Of a stretch of DNA of 64,000 nucleotides, positions 20,457 through 32,225 are shown piece by piece. The notes beneath the pieces are model-generated. The model searched no databases, had not been told where the DNA came from, and was given only the letters and a program-made list of their open reading frames with translations. Made by a program: the position numbers and the translations under genes. Source of the stretch: Methylobacterium phyllostachyos (lineage in GTDB: Bacteria; Pseudomonadota; Alphaproteobacteria; Rhizobiales; Beijerinckiaceae); assembly GCF_900103445.1 (NCBI RefSeq), contig NZ_FNHS01000002.1:310001-374000 (forward strand), written 5' to 3'. Positions within the stretch are counted from its first letter, which is position 1. Each line of letters begins with the position of its first letter.

Positions 20457-20727
20457 GATTGTGAACTCCGTGCGTTGGCGTGAGGGCCGCAGGCGCCCTG
20501 CCTTGGTTTCCCGGCTACCGCCTGAATCAAAGCATTATCGTTCTAATGCGGGCAATGAGACCGTCTGCCGCCCCCGAGTCAAGCGGCCGGTTGCACTGCA
20601 TCGATACGGCCGCGACAACTTTGTCCGCTTATGTTGCCGGGTGCGGCCCCGGGCGCCGAACGGCCGGTGCGAGCGAACGCCGTCACGGGGGGACCGGCTT
20701 GACCGAAAGATCGTCGGCGGCAGGACC

Positions 20728-22593
<1,866 letters not shown>

Positions 22594-22760
22594 GCTGCCT
22601 GGGATGTGACGCTACGGGAACCCTTCATGTAAGCGTGGCGCGCCCGGCGCCAACCGTGCGCCGAGGTCGCGGCAGGCTGATCGTGACCCGCCTCGACGCC
22701 AAGCATCCATGGTGGCACCCCGCCGCATCCGCACGGCGGAGAGCTGCAATCGCGACCGTC

Positions 22761-23339
22761 TCAGCGGTTCAGGGCGAGGCCTGCACCGGACTTGGTCAGC
22801 GCGCCTTCGAGGCCGGCGCCGCCCTGGCGCAGGCGCGCCGCGACCGTGCCGCCAGGTTGGTAGAGGTAGACCTCGCCGTCCCGGAAATCCCAGGCCGAGA
22901 CCCGGGCCAGATCCTTGTTGGGGCAGCCGGAGGCCGAGGCCTTATAGAGATCCAGGGCCGGGGCGCTCGACAGCGTGACCTTGCAATTCGCCCCGGTCGC
23001 ATCGCGGGCGTCCCAACTCCCGACCACGGCGGCACGGCCGGTAGCGACCACGGGCGGAGGCGGCGCCGGAGGGGTAACCGGCTCGGGAATCACTGTCGGC
23101 GTTGCTGGAGACAGCGCCGCCTGCGGACCCGGAGGGGGCGGCGCGTCCGGGCTCGCCGCCACGCCGGGCGGCGGAGCAAGGGGCGCTGCCGTCACAGTCC
23201 CCGAGGGTAGAGCCGGCACCGTCTCGAGGGCGGCCTGGGGGGCCCGGGTGCGCGGCGCGTCGAGCCGGCTGGATGCGCAGGCGCCGAGGCTGGCGCTCAG
23301 ACAGAGGACGGCGAACGTCGGCAGGCTCGGTCGCAGCAT
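22761..23339 (-). CDS. AprI/Inh-type protease-inhibitor lipoprotein (Omp19-like)
   Basis: A 192-residue predicted lipoprotein. From the ATG at 23339 there is a signal peptide with lipobox LGAC (Cys21), a long Pro/Ala-rich linker (about residues 30-110) and a C-terminal beta-barrel-like AprI/Inh domain: VVGSWDARDATGANCKVTL, CPNKDLARVSAWDF, YLYQPGGTVAAR and a closing LALNR. This layout resembles Brucella Omp19, a protease inhibitor. The frame is open 26 codons further upstream, but the lipobox spacing favours the chosen start. Confidence 0.82.
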   Translation of the reverse strand: MLRPSLPTFAVLCLSASLGACASSRLDAPRTRAPQAALETVPALPSGTVTAAPLAPPPGVAASPDAPPPPGPQAALSPATPTVIPEPVTPPAPPPPVVATGRAAVVGSWDARDATGANCKVTLSSAPALDLYKASASGCPNKDLARVSAWDFRDGEVYLYQPGGTVAARLRQGGAGLEGALTKSGAGLALNR

Positions 23340-23502
23340 CGATCCACTTGGGTCAGGTTTGAAAAGGCGCACGGCGGCGCTTCCGTCCTGACTCGGTGGC
23401 AATTGCGCTGACTGCAAGGCGGCCCCGGCGACCGTCGGTGAGTCCCACGTGCCGACGGCGCCTTTTCTCGACAGTGTGGCCGCGAGGCCGCAAGTCCTGC
23501 AA

Positions 23503-24327
23503 TCAGAGGGTGCGCTCGACCATCATCTTCTTGATCTCGGCAATTGCCTTGGCCGGATTGAGGCTCTTCGGGCAGGTGTTGGCGCAGTTCATGATCGTGT
23601 GGCAGCGATAGAGCCGGAACGGATCGTGCAGGTTGTCGAGCCGGTCGCCGGTATTCTCGTCGCGCGAGTCGATCAGCCACCGATAGGCCTGGAGCAGCGC
23701 CGCCGGGCCGAGGAACTTGTCGCCGTTCCACCAGTAGCTCGGGCAGGACGTGCTGCAGCACGCGCACAGGATGCACTCATAAAGGCCGTCGAGGCGAGAA
23801 CGGTCCTCGGGGGTCTGCCGCCACTCCTTCTCGGGGGCCGGGGTTTCGGTCTGCAGCCACGGCTCGATCGCCGCGTGCTGGGCGTAGAAGTTGGTGAGGT
23901 CCGGCACCAGATCCTTGAGGACTGGCATATGCGGCAGCGGATAGATTCGGATCGCCCCGTCCTTGTCCTTCCGGGTCATGACCGGCAGGGCGTTGTCGGG
24001 GTTCTTGCACTCGTCGATGCCCATCGTGCAGGCGAGCGCGTTCTGGCCCTCGATGTTCATCGCGCAGGAGCCGCAGATGCCCTCGCGGCAGGAGCGGCGG
24101 AAGACGAGCGTCGAATCGACCTTGTTCTTGATCCACAGCAGCGCGTCGAGGACCATCGGGCCGCAATCCTCACGGTCGACCTGATAGGTGTCGATCCGCG
24201 GATTGGCCCCGTCATCCGGGTTCCAGCGGTAGATCTTGAAGGTCTGCAGGCTCTTGGCACCCGGAGGGGCCGGCCAAGCCTTGCCCTGCGTGATCTGAGA
24301 GTTCTTCGGAAGGTTGAACTGAGCCAT
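23503..24327 (-). CDS. sdhB: Succinate dehydrogenase iron-sulfur subunit
   Basis: Electron-transfer subunit of complex II. The 274 residues carry all three cluster sets: [2Fe-2S] ligands in [21 protein letters not shown], here read as CREGICGSC plus a later Cys; [4Fe-4S] in [16 protein letters not shown]; [3Fe-4S] in [17 protein letters not shown]. Length is normal for alphaproteobacteria. Last gene of sdhC-sdhD-sdhA-sdhB. Confidence 0.97.
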   Translation of the reverse strand: MAQFNLPKNSQITQGKAWPAPPGAKSLQTFKIYRWNPDDGANPRIDTYQVDREDCGPMVLDALLWIKNKVDSTLVFRRSCREGICGSCAMNIEGQNALACTMGIDECKNPDNALPVMTRKDKDGAIRIYPLPHMPVLKDLVPDLTNFYAQHAAIEPWLQTETPAPEKEWRQTPEDRSRLDGLYECILCACCSTSCPSYWWNGDKFLGPAALLQAYRWLIDSRDENTGDRLDNLHDPFRLYRCHTIMNCANTCPKSLNPAKAIAEIKKMMVERTL

Positions 24328-24410
24328 GGGTCTCGACGGCTTCCGCTAGAGCAGAGTGCGGCGGCTTCGGACTTAAGCCCGAGCCGCCACGCAAGATGCA
24401 AAGTTCAGGA

Positions 24411-26228
24411 TCAGTACACCCGCGCCTTCGGCTCGATGTACTGGATCTCGTTCGACATCGTGTAGGTATGAACCGGGCGATAATCGATGTTCACCTGATG
24501 CCGGCTCTCGTCGAGCCAGGACAGGGTGTGCTTCATCCAGTCCTTGTCGTCGCGATCCGGGAAGTCCTCGCGGGCGTGGGCGCCGCGGGACTCGGTGCGG
24601 TTGGCGGCTGATTCCATCGTCACCACCGCCTGACCGATCAGGTTGTCGAACTCCAGGGTCTCCAGCAGGTCCGTGTTCCACACGAGGGACCGGTCGGTGA
24701 CCTTCACGTCGGCGGCTGCGTTCCAGACCTTGTGGATCAGGCCCTTGCCCTCCTCCAGAACCTCACCCGTGCGGAACACGGCGCAGTTGTTCTGCATCGT
24801 CTTCTGCATCTCGGCGCGCAGCTCCGCGGTCGGCGTCGAGCCGTTGGCGTAGCGGAACCGGTCGAGGCGCTCGAGCGCCTTGTCGGTGGCGCCCTTCGGC
24901 AGTTCCATCGCGCGGCCGTTCGGCTCGACGATCTCGGCGCAGCGCTTGCCGGCGGCGCGGCCGAACACCACGAGGTCGATCAGCGAGTTCGAGCCCAGAC
25001 GGTTGGCGCCGTGGACGGAGACGCAGGCCGCCTCGCCGATCGCCATCAGGCCCGGGACCACGGTGTCGGGGTTGCCGTCGCGCAGCGTCAGCACCTCGCC
25101 GTGATAGTTCGTGGGGATGCCGCCCATGTTGTAGTGCACGGTCGGGATGACCGGGATTGGCTCCTTGGTGACATCGACGCCCGCGAAGATTTTCGCGCTC
25201 TCCGAGATGCCGGGCAGGCGCTCGTGCAGGATCTTCGGATCGAGGTGGTCGAGGTGCAGGTAGATGTGATCCTTGTTCTTGCCGACGCCGCGGCCGTCGC
25301 GGATCTCCATGGTCATGGAGCGCGAGACCACGTCGCGTGATGCAAGATCCTTGGCGGACGGCGCATAGCGCTCCATGAAGCGCTCGCCCTCGGAGTTCGT
25401 CAGATAACCGCCCTCGCCGCGCGAGCCCTCGGTGATCAGGCAGCCCGCGCCGTAGATGCCAGTCGGGTGGAACTGCACGAACTCCATGTCCTGCAGCGGC
25501 AGGCCGGCGCGCAGCACCATGGCGTTGCCGTCGCCCGTGCAGGTGTGCGCGGAGGTCGCCGAGAAGTAGGCGCGCCCGTAACCGCCGGTTGCCAGGATCG
25601 TCGTCTGGGCGCGGAACCGGTGGATCTCGCCGGTGGCCTGATCGAGGGCGATGACGCCGCGGCAGCGACCTTCTTCGTCCATGATGAGGTCGAGGGCGAA
25701 GTACTCGATGAAGAAGTCGGTCCGGTTCTTCACCGCCTGCCCGTAGAGGGTGTGCAGCATGGCATGGCCGGTGCGGTCGGCTGCCGCGCAGGTGCGCTGG
25801 GCGGTGCCCTTGCCGTAATCGGTGGTCATGCCGCCGAACGGACGCTGGTAGATCTTACCTTCCTCCGTGCGGGAGAACGGCACGCCCCAATGCTCCAGCT
25901 CGTAGACGGCCGCGGGCGCGTTGCGCACGAGGTACTCGATCGCGTCCTGATCGCCGAGCCAGTCCGACCCCTTCACGGTGTCGTACATGTGCCAGCGCCA
26001 GTCGTCCGGGCCCATATTGCCGAGCGAGGCCGAGATGCCGCCCTGCGCCGCTACGGTGTGCGAGCGGGTCGGGAACACCTTGGTGATGCAGGCGGTACGC
26101 AGGCCGGCTTCCGAGCAGCCGACGGTGGCCCGCAGGCCCGCGCCGCCTGCGCCGACGATCACCACGTCGAAGGCGTGATCGTGGATGGTGTAGGCAGGCC
26201 CGCTGCCGTTGGTGCCGTTGGCGGCCAT
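24411..26228 (-). CDS. sdhA: Succinate dehydrogenase flavoprotein subunit
   Basis: FAD-containing catalytic subunit of complex II, oxidising succinate to fumarate. From the ATG at 26228 the protein has 605 residues, with the dinucleotide-binding motif [18 protein letters not shown], the covalent-FAD histidine region [17 protein letters not shown], and catalytic-site stretches including [20 protein letters not shown] and the C-terminal [15 protein letters not shown]. An open frame upstream of the ATG belongs to overlap with sdhD and is not real. Confidence 0.97.
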   Translation of the reverse strand: MAANGTNGSGPAYTIHDHAFDVVIVGAGGAGLRATVGCSEAGLRTACITKVFPTRSHTVAAQGGISASLGNMGPDDWRWHMYDTVKGSDWLGDQDAIEYLVRNAPAAVYELEHWGVPFSRTEEGKIYQRPFGGMTTDYGKGTAQRTCAAADRTGHAMLHTLYGQAVKNRTDFFIEYFALDLIMDEEGRCRGVIALDQATGEIHRFRAQTTILATGGYGRAYFSATSAHTCTGDGNAMVLRAGLPLQDMEFVQFHPTGIYGAGCLITEGSRGEGGYLTNSEGERFMERYAPSAKDLASRDVVSRSMTMEIRDGRGVGKNKDHIYLHLDHLDPKILHERLPGISESAKIFAGVDVTKEPIPVIPTVHYNMGGIPTNYHGEVLTLRDGNPDTVVPGLMAIGEAACVSVHGANRLGSNSLIDLVVFGRAAGKRCAEIVEPNGRAMELPKGATDKALERLDRFRYANGSTPTAELRAEMQKTMQNNCAVFRTGEVLEEGKGLIHKVWNAAADVKVTDRSLVWNTDLLETLEFDNLIGQAVVTMESAANRTESRGAHAREDFPDRDDKDWMKHTLSWLDESRHQVNIDYRPVHTYTMSNEIQYIEPKARVY

Positions 26229-26260
26229 GGTCGGTTCCTCGAAAAGCGTGGTGGCGGGAT

Positions 26261-26680
26261 TCAGGCCGGCTGACCGAAGCCGATGCGCAGGACCGCGTAG
26301 AGGCAGGCCACGGCCACGAGGACCGCGTAGACATTGTTGGCGAAGACGGCGGCGATCTTGGTCGCCTGCGCGTGGACGTAATCCTCGATGATCACCTGCA
26401 TGCCGATACGCATGTGGAGGGTGACCGACAGGAGCGCCAGGATGAGGATGATCGAGACGAAGGGGTTCGCGACGATATGCACCGCGTCCGCGTAGCTGCG
26501 ACCGGCCATGTTGGCGATGATGACCACGAAGGCCAGCATCAGCACCGTGTTGGTCACTGCGGTGATTCGTTGGAGCCACCAATGATTGACGCCGTGATGG
26601 GCGACGCCGAGGCCGCGCACGCGGGCCCGCGGGGTGCGGATCGAGACGCGTGTGTCCTGGCGGATCTGTTCCTGAGCCAT
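26261..26680 (-). CDS. sdhD: Succinate dehydrogenase membrane anchor subunit D
   Basis: A 139-residue hydrophobic anchor with three helices. Typical sequence includes [20 protein letters not shown] at the first helix and [20 protein letters not shown], holding the haem-b histidine region, at the second. It starts 10 bases downstream of sdhC and is followed by sdhA. Confidence 0.92.
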   Translation of the reverse strand: MAQEQIRQDTRVSIRTPRARVRGLGVAHHGVNHWWLQRITAVTNTVLMLAFVVIIANMAGRSYADAVHIVANPFVSIILILALLSVTLHMRIGMQVIIEDYVHAQATKIAAVFANNVYAVLVAVACLYAVLRIGFGQPA

Positions 26681-26690
26681 TGCGCCCTCC

Positions 26691-27092
26691 TCAGCGGACC
26701 AGAAGGGCGACCGCCCAGATGACGAGGGTCAGCGCCACCGACCCGATCAGGGTCAGCCGGGACATGGCGAGGCGCTTCTCCCGATCGAAGCCAATGCCGA
26801 AATCCCAGGCGAAGTGGCGCAGGCCACCGAGCATGTGGTGCATCAAGATCCACGTGTAGACGAACAGGATCAGGCGTCCGATTATGGAGCCGAAAAATCC
26901 GGCCACGTAAGAATAGGCCACCGGTCCGGAAGCTAGGGCGAGCAGCCAGATCGCCACGAGGGCAGTCCCACCGTAGAGCGCCGTGCCGGTGATGCGGTGA
27001 AACACCGACATCGCCATGGTCCAGGTCCAGCGATAGATCTGGAGATGGGGCGAAAGCGGCTGTGCCACTGTCGGGCGGGCGGTGGGTGCCAT
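26691..27092 (-). CDS. sdhC: Succinate dehydrogenase cytochrome b556 subunit C
   Basis: A 133-residue haem-b anchor with three helices. Family signatures are RPLSPHLQIYRW-like (here QPLSPHLQIYRWTWTM), SVFHRITGTALYGG and HHMLGGLRHFAWDFG with the conserved histidines. First gene of the sdhCDAB operon; a promoter probably lies in 27093-27221. Confidence 0.94.
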   Translation of the reverse strand: MAPTARPTVAQPLSPHLQIYRWTWTMAMSVFHRITGTALYGGTALVAIWLLALASGPVAYSYVAGFFGSIIGRLILFVYTWILMHHMLGGLRHFAWDFGIGFDREKRLAMSRLTLIGSVALTLVIWAVALLVR

Positions 27093-27221
27093 CGGATTGA
27101 TGCCTCGCAGCTGCGGACTGGACCGTCTCTAATCTGGTAGCGCTAGTGCCTGCGCGGGCAAGCTGCAATCCGTCATGGTGCGACGCAATGTGCCCGCTTG
27201 CGCAACACAAAACCGAATCTG

Positions 27222-28550
27222 TCACTTCAGCTGACCGAGCAGCCTCCACCACGCGTAATCGAGGGGCGCTGCCACGATGAGGCCGGCCAAGCCGAAGCTC
27301 AGGGTGAGCCGCGTCGTGTCCCGGAGACGGACACCACCGAGTTCACTGGCGACGACGATCGGCGGCGCCTGATAGGGAAAGAACACGGTCGCGTAACCCA
27401 TGACCTGCAGCGAGACGACCGCCATCGGTGACAGACCGCTCGCCCCCGTCATCTCGCCCGCGAGGGCGGTGTATAGAGCAGGCGCGCCGTTGGCGGTGAC
27501 GAGGAGCGTCAGTATCGTCGCCATGCCGGTGAGCACGGCGAAATTCTGCGCCGGCGCACCGGGCTCCAGCGGCGCCACCGCCAGAAGCAGGTGTCCGAGG
27601 CGCTCACCCAGCCCCGTCTCGTTGACCAGGGCCACGAGACCCAGCAGAGCCGCAATATAGAAGCACGTCCGCAGGTTGACCTGCTGGAACGCCTCGGGTG
27701 GCAGCACGCCGATCCGCGGCAGCAGGCAGGTCACCGCGGCAGCGAGGCCGACCCAGGCCGGCGCAAGCCCGTGCAGGCTGTCGGTCATCCAGAGCGCAAG
27801 CGTGGCGGCGAGGATCGTCGTGAGGCGCCGCTCAAGCGCGGAGAGCGGCGGCAGTGCAGGCAAGGCCCGCGTGCTCGAGTCCAAGCGATCGGGGAAGAGC
27901 CACACGATCAGGGCGATCAGGATCGCGCCCTTGACCAGGGCCAGCACCGGCGCGTGGAGGAGAAAGTACGACAGGTAGGAGAAGTGCAGATCCAACAGCC
28001 GCTCGGCCGAGCCGGCCATGACGAGGTTCGGAACGTTGGCGGGGAGGATCGCTGCGGACAGGATCGGAGTCGCGACGCCAACCGCCAGGATCGCACCGCT
28101 GCGGCCGGGACGGCCTGGGGCAAGGCCGAACGCATCGCAGAGTGCCAGGGTCACCGGGATCATCAAGGCGATTCGTCCCAGGTTGGAGGGCATCACGAAG
28201 GCGATGAGAAAGCTCAGCAGCACCAGCCCGGCGATGAGCTGCGCGTAGGAACCGGACAGACGCCGGGCCAGGAGATTTGCCATGCGGGCGCCGAGCCCCG
28301 TCCGTGTCATGCCCTGACCGACCACCATGCCGGACAGGACGAGCCAGAAGGCGGAGGTCGAGAAGCCCGAGAAGACCGTTGTGGCGCTTCCCAGCCGCAG
28401 GAGCATCGCCGAACCGAAGAAGCTCAGTGCTGTTACGACCTCGGGAAGCAGGGCGGTCGCCCAGAGACCCATGCAGAGCATCAGCAGGGCCGCCGTCGCC
28501 GGAACCGTTGCCACCACGCCCACGCGATCCCCCAACTCGCTCGATCTCAC
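27222..28550 (-). CDS. SLC13/DASS-family anion permease
   Basis: A 442-residue membrane protein with about eleven hydrophobic helices. The organisation ([22 protein letters not shown], a central [21 protein letters not shown] repeat segment and [17 protein letters not shown] in the second half) fits the divalent anion/sodium symporter superfamily that transports dicarboxylates or sulfate. The SNT-like substrate motif is altered to PSNLGR in the first repeat. Specific substrate unknown; it sits next to sdh but on its own. Confidence 0.75.
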   Translation of the reverse strand: MRSSELGDRVGVVATVPATAALLMLCMGLWATALLPEVVTALSFFGSAMLLRLGSATTVFSGFSTSAFWLVLSGMVVGQGMTRTGLGARMANLLARRLSGSYAQLIAGLVLLSFLIAFVMPSNLGRIALMIPVTLALCDAFGLAPGRPGRSGAILAVGVATPILSAAILPANVPNLVMAGSAERLLDLHFSYLSYFLLHAPVLALVKGAILIALIVWLFPDRLDSSTRALPALPPLSALERRLTTILAATLALWMTDSLHGLAPAWVGLAAAVTCLLPRIGVLPPEAFQQVNLRTCFYIAALLGLVALVNETGLGERLGHLLLAVAPLEPGAPAQNFAVLTGMATILTLLVTANGAPALYTALAGEMTGASGLSPMAVVSLQVMGYATVFFPYQAPPIVVASELGGVRLRDTTRLTLSFGLAGLIVAAPLDYAWWRLLGQLK

Positions 28551-28695
28551 CGTGCCACCATCGTGGCCACCGTGGAACGGTTCGCAATTCGGATGTCCTT
28601 GACCGTGCCTTCGCGGGAGACGAAAGCCGGGCAGGTCGACGATGTCCGTCCCGATCCGGGCGGTTCAGCCGTCGACGGGGGTGTGCCGAACACGA

Positions 28696-28722
28696 AAGCC
28701 CGGCTGCCGAGCAGCCGGGCTT
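28696..28722 (-). terminator. Terminator hairpin after the Gly-rich secreted protein
   Basis: A perfect 12-bp stem (28696-28707 paired with 28711-28722) with a 3-base loop CGA lies 34 bases downstream of the stop at 28756. On the minus strand only a short U-rich stretch follows, so it is a strong hairpin with a weak tail. It separates the Gly-rich gene from the permease gene. Confidence 0.7.
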
Positions 28723-28755
28723 CGAGGGTTTTGTCTTGAGGCTGGCTTGAACGGC

Positions 28756-29280
28756 TTAGTAGCCGTAGCCGTAATAGCCGCATCCGGCTTGGTCGTAGGC
28801 GCCGTAGCCGTAGTCGTTCGTGCAGTTGTCGTAGCCGAAACCGCCGAGCCCGTAACCGACGCCGAGGCCGAGGCCCACGCCGGCAAGCCCGTAGCCGAGA
28901 CCGCGCCCGTAGCCGCGCCCGTATCCACGGCCTGCGAAGCCACGCCCGACGACGCCGCGGGTTCCAATCCCGCCATGGGTTTCGAGCCCGCCATGGGTTC
29001 CAACCCCGCCGAGGCGGCCTGCATTGTTGAAGCCACCCGTTCGAAGGCCACCGACGCCAGCCCCGCCGAGGCCCGCACCGCGGAATCCGCTGCCGATGCC
29101 AGCGCCCCGGAAACCGCCGACCCCGCCCACGCGCGCACCACCGAAGCCGCCACCGTGAAAGCCGCCGCCGAAGCCGCCCCCGTGGAAACCACCGCCGCCG
29201 AAGCCGCGCGCGTCCGCACTGACCGGTGCGAATGCCACCGCTGCGAGCAGGGCGGTCGATGCCAATACCAAACGCTTCAT
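28756..29280 (-). CDS. Secreted glycine-rich repeat protein
   Basis: A 174-residue protein with a clear Sec signal peptide (MKRLVLASTALLAAVAFAP, cleavage near SADARG). The mature part is almost entirely Gly-rich: FGGGGFHGGGFGGGFHGGG repeats, then RGYGRGYGRGLGYG, and a Tyr-rich tail (YDQAGCGYYGYGY) with two or three Cys. The composition suggests a low-complexity surface or periplasmic protein; function unknown. Start is the ATG at 29280; an upstream extension of the frame lacks coding character. Confidence 0.8.
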   Translation of the reverse strand: MKRLVLASTALLAAVAFAPVSADARGFGGGGFHGGGFGGGFHGGGFGGARVGGVGGFRGAGIGSGFRGAGLGGAGVGGLRTGGFNNAGRLGGVGTHGGLETHGGIGTRGVVGRGFAGRGYGRGYGRGLGYGLAGVGLGLGVGYGLGGFGYDNCTNDYGYGAYDQAGCGYYGYGY

Positions 29281-29427
29281 AGGACAATCCAATTTGATGA
29301 GTAGTCTCTGGCTGTCCAACCGCGTTCGAGACCTGCGTATCCAAGCTTGAGTATTGATGGGTGCGTGGCAGTCCGTCGCTGCCACGCGTTTGCATGAAAA
29401 CTAGACGGTTCGGCAGGGAGCCGGGGG

Positions 29428-30921
29428 TCAACGGAACGGCGGCTCGTCGAAGCTCCGCAGCTTGCGCGAGTGCAACCCGTGCCGATCGGCGCGCAGGGCG
29501 TCGAGGGCCGCGAGACCGACCTGAAGATGCTCGGATACGGCCCGGTCGTAAAAGGCGTTGGCGGCCCCAGGCAGCTTGATCTCACCGTGGAGCGGTTTGT
29601 CCGACACGCAGAGGAGCGCCCCATAGGGCACGCGCAGGCGGAAACCCTGCGCGGCGACGGTGCCGCTCTCCATATCGACCGCGACCGCCCGGGATTGATT
29701 GATCCGTCGCCGTTCCTGGCTGAACCGCAATTCCCAATTGCGGTCGTCGTAGGTGACGACCGTGCCGGTCCGCAGGCGGCGCTTGAGATCCTCGGCCTGC
29801 TCGCCCGTCACGGTGGCGGCCGCGTTCTGGAGCGCGACCTGCACCTCGGCCAGAGCCGGGACCGGCACGTCCGGCGGAACCAATTCGTCGAGGATCCGGT
29901 CGCGGCGGAGGTAGGCATGCGCCAGCACGTAATCCCCGATGGTCTGGGACTGCCGGAGGCCGCCGCAATGACCGACCATCAGCCAGCAATCCGGCCGGAG
30001 CACCGCGAGGTGATCGGTGATCGTCTTCGCGTTCGAGGGACCGACGCCGATATTCACGAGCGTCGTGCCCTGATGGGTCCCGTCGGCCCCCTGGGCCACG
30101 AGATGGTATGCGGGCATCTGGTGCCGGTGCCACGGCGAGGCGGCGATGACCGCGGCGGGGTCGGCCTCCGCGGCCTCGGCGCGGGACACGGAGACACCGC
30201 CCGGCAGTACCAGACGCTCGAACCCCTCCGCGCCGGAGGCGAGCCGCTCCAGCCCGTGGCGGACGAACTGATCCACATAGCGGTGATAGTTGGTCAGCAG
30301 GATCCAGGGTTGGACGTCGCGCCAGTCGCAGCCGGTATAATGGACGAGCCGTCGCAGCGAGTAATCGACCCGCACCGCGTCGAACAGCGCCAGGGGCAAC
30401 GGCTCGCCGGCGACCTGATCGAAGGTGCCGTCCGCGATCTCGTCGCCGACGAGCGACAGGAGCGGCACCGGGAAGTAGGTGGCGAGATCCGCGCCGTCGA
30501 CGGCCCGCCCGCGTGCGTCGAGCCCGGCTTCGAGGACGTAGGGATAGGGGATCTCCTGCGCGCTCAGGCCGACTTCCAGGGCGATGCCGTAATCGGCGAT
30601 CAGCGGCTCAAGCTGCCGGGTCAGGTAGTGACGGAAGAAGGCGGGGTGCGTGACTGTCGTCGCGTAGGTGCCGGCGGCCTGGAGCTTCGCGGTGGCGCGG
30701 CGCACCCGCGGCAGCGGCCCGTCCGGGCGATAGCTGATCCGCAACTCGGGGTAGCGGAAGGCCAAGCGTTCGGTGGCGTCCGGCGGCGGGCCGCCCGCGA
30801 GGTAGCGCTCCAGAGCGCTTCGCAGGGCGCGAGCCGCGCCGTCGTAGAGTTCCACGAGCCGGTCGATCGCGGTTCCGGCATCCGTCACCGCCTGCATCGG
30901 CCGCAATTCGCGCTCGATCAT
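29428..30921 (-). CDS. amn: AMP nucleosidase
   Basis: Hydrolyses AMP to adenine and ribose-5-phosphate. The 497-residue product from the ATG at 30921 has the N-terminal AMP nucleosidase domain (RLVELYDGAARALRSALERY and FRYPELRISYRPDGPLPRVR) and a C-terminal PNP-type phosphorylase domain with LVNIGVGPSNAKTITDHLAVL, GHCGGLRQSQTIGDYVLAHA and AVDMESGTVAAQGF. Normal length. Lies convergent to no gene and divergent from trmO; the intergenic gap of about 110 bases can hold both promoters. Confidence 0.93.
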   Translation of the reverse strand: MIERELRPMQAVTDAGTAIDRLVELYDGAARALRSALERYLAGGPPPDATERLAFRYPELRISYRPDGPLPRVRRATAKLQAAGTYATTVTHPAFFRHYLTRQLEPLIADYGIALEVGLSAQEIPYPYVLEAGLDARGRAVDGADLATYFPVPLLSLVGDEIADGTFDQVAGEPLPLALFDAVRVDYSLRRLVHYTGCDWRDVQPWILLTNYHRYVDQFVRHGLERLASGAEGFERLVLPGGVSVSRAEAAEADPAAVIAASPWHRHQMPAYHLVAQGADGTHQGTTLVNIGVGPSNAKTITDHLAVLRPDCWLMVGHCGGLRQSQTIGDYVLAHAYLRRDRILDELVPPDVPVPALAEVQVALQNAAATVTGEQAEDLKRRLRTGTVVTYDDRNWELRFSQERRRINQSRAVAVDMESGTVAAQGFRLRVPYGALLCVSDKPLHGEIKLPGAANAFYDRAVSEHLQVGLAALDALRADRHGLHSRKLRSFDEPPFR

Positions 30922-31034
30922 GTCGCCTCCGTTCCTCGCGCTGGCTCTACACCCGCCAACGCGGGCGAGCGAGACGCGGGCTTGCGGGCGCCGTGGGCTT
31001 GGACGAGAAGCCGGCGGGATTACAGCGAGGTCGC

Positions 31035-31532
31035 ATGAGCACGGACGAGTTCGGGATCCGGCCCGGCGAGGAGATGGCGAGCCTGCCCGCAACCTTCGAT
31101 GCGGGCCTCCACTTCATCGGCCGGCTGCGCACGCCCTGGCGCTCACGCTCCGAATGCCCAAAGAACGGGCTGCAGACCGATGCGCTCTGCACCGTGGAGG
31201 TCGATGCCGCCTATGTGCCCGGCCTGCGCAACGTCATGGGCTGTTTCCATCTCATCGTGCTCTACTGGATGGACCGGGCGACCCGCGGGCTCTTGGTCCA
31301 GCAACCGCGCCATGCGGACGGGCCACGCGGCACCTTCTCGCTGCGCTCGCCTGCGCGACCGAACCCGATCGCCCTGTCGGTGGTAGAGCTGCTTGGGCGG
31401 GAGGGTGGCGTGCTGCGAGTCCGCGGCCTCGACTGCATCGATGGAACGCCGCTCCTCGACATCAAACCCTATTACGCTACGACGGATTCCCGGCCGGAGG
31501 CGCAGGTCGATCGCGCCGGCGCGCCGTCGTGA
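31035..31532 (+). CDS. trmO: tRNA (N6-threonylcarbamoyl-A37) methyltransferase TrmO
   Basis: SAM-dependent methyltransferase of the TsaA/UPF0066 fold that methylates t6A37 in tRNA. The 165-residue product shows FIGRLRTPWRSRSECPKNG at the N-terminus, the RSPARPNPIALSVVELL core that binds SAM, and GLDCIDGTPLLDIKPY at the end. The ATG at 31035 (MSTDEFGIRPGEEM) is chosen over an upstream in-frame start. Its stop overlaps the GTG start of the GDSL gene (GTGA). Confidence 0.88.
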   Translation: MSTDEFGIRPGEEMASLPATFDAGLHFIGRLRTPWRSRSECPKNGLQTDALCTVEVDAAYVPGLRNVMGCFHLIVLYWMDRATRGLLVQQPRHADGPRGTFSLRSPARPNPIALSVVELLGREGGVLRVRGLDCIDGTPLLDIKPYYATTDSRPEAQVDRAGAPS

Positions 31533-32221
31533 GGCGTCTCGCGCTTCCGATCGGTGGCGGTCTGATCCTGCTCGCCATCGGCGGCCTCGCGGGCTGGCGC
31601 CTGCACCGGCCGGCGGCCGATGCGCGGGCCTACGCGGTGATGCGCCTCATCGCCATCCAAGTGAGCCTGGATGAGGCCCCGCCGGATTACGCGTTCTGGG
31701 GTGGCGATTCGCAGGTCGAGTTGCAGCCAGGGGGGCAGCCAGTCTGCGGCTTGCCGTTGGTCAATGGCGGCGTCAGCGGTTCGACCGCGGCCGCCTACGC
31801 CGATCACCTCGCGCACCTGACCTTTCCGGTGCACCCGCATCGCGCCGCGTTGACGATCGGAACCAACGACATCCTGCTGAAGAACAAGCCGCGTTCGGCC
31901 GAGCCGGCAGCCCGGTTCGAGGCCGCCGCGGAAACGATCGTGCGACGTCTGCAGAGTCTCGCTCCGCGGGTGGTGGTCACCGCCCTCCCCCCGGTAGGAC
32001 GCGAGCTGGCGGCTTTGGTCGATGCCGCCGCGGTGGCCGATTACTCGCAGCGCCTGCGTGGCCTGTGTGGACGCCTGGGCTGCACCTTCACGGACCCGTT
32101 CGCGGCTCTGCGCGACGGTGACACCGGCTACGCCAAGCCCGGTGCCATGCGCGACGGCTTGCACCTTGCCGCCTACCGCCCGGCGCTGGCGGCGCTCCAA
32201 CCGGCTTTGTGCGGGCCCTAG
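31529..32221 (+). CDS. SGNH/GDSL-type hydrolase, secreted or membrane-anchored
   Basis: A 230-residue protein starting at a GTG that overlaps the trmO stop. An N-terminal hydrophobic helix (LALPIGGGLILLAIGGLAGW) could be a signal anchor. Hydrolase blocks follow: WGGDSQVELQ (nucleophile Ser in a GDS motif), LVNGGVSGSTAA, LTIGTNDILLKN and the C-terminal DGLHLAAY with the Asp-x-x-His pair. It probably acts on an ester in the periplasm; substrate unknown. Only four bases separate it from the convergent guaA. Confidence 0.8.
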   Translation: MRRLALPIGGGLILLAIGGLAGWRLHRPAADARAYAVMRLIAIQVSLDEAPPDYAFWGGDSQVELQPGGQPVCGLPLVNGGVSGSTAAAYADHLAHLTFPVHPHRAALTIGTNDILLKNKPRSAEPAARFEAAAETIVRRLQSLAPRVVVTALPPVGRELAALVDAAAVADYSQRLRGLCGRLGCTFTDPFAALRDGDTGYAKPGAMRDGLHLAAYRPALAALQPALCGP

Positions 32222-32225
32222 GGGC

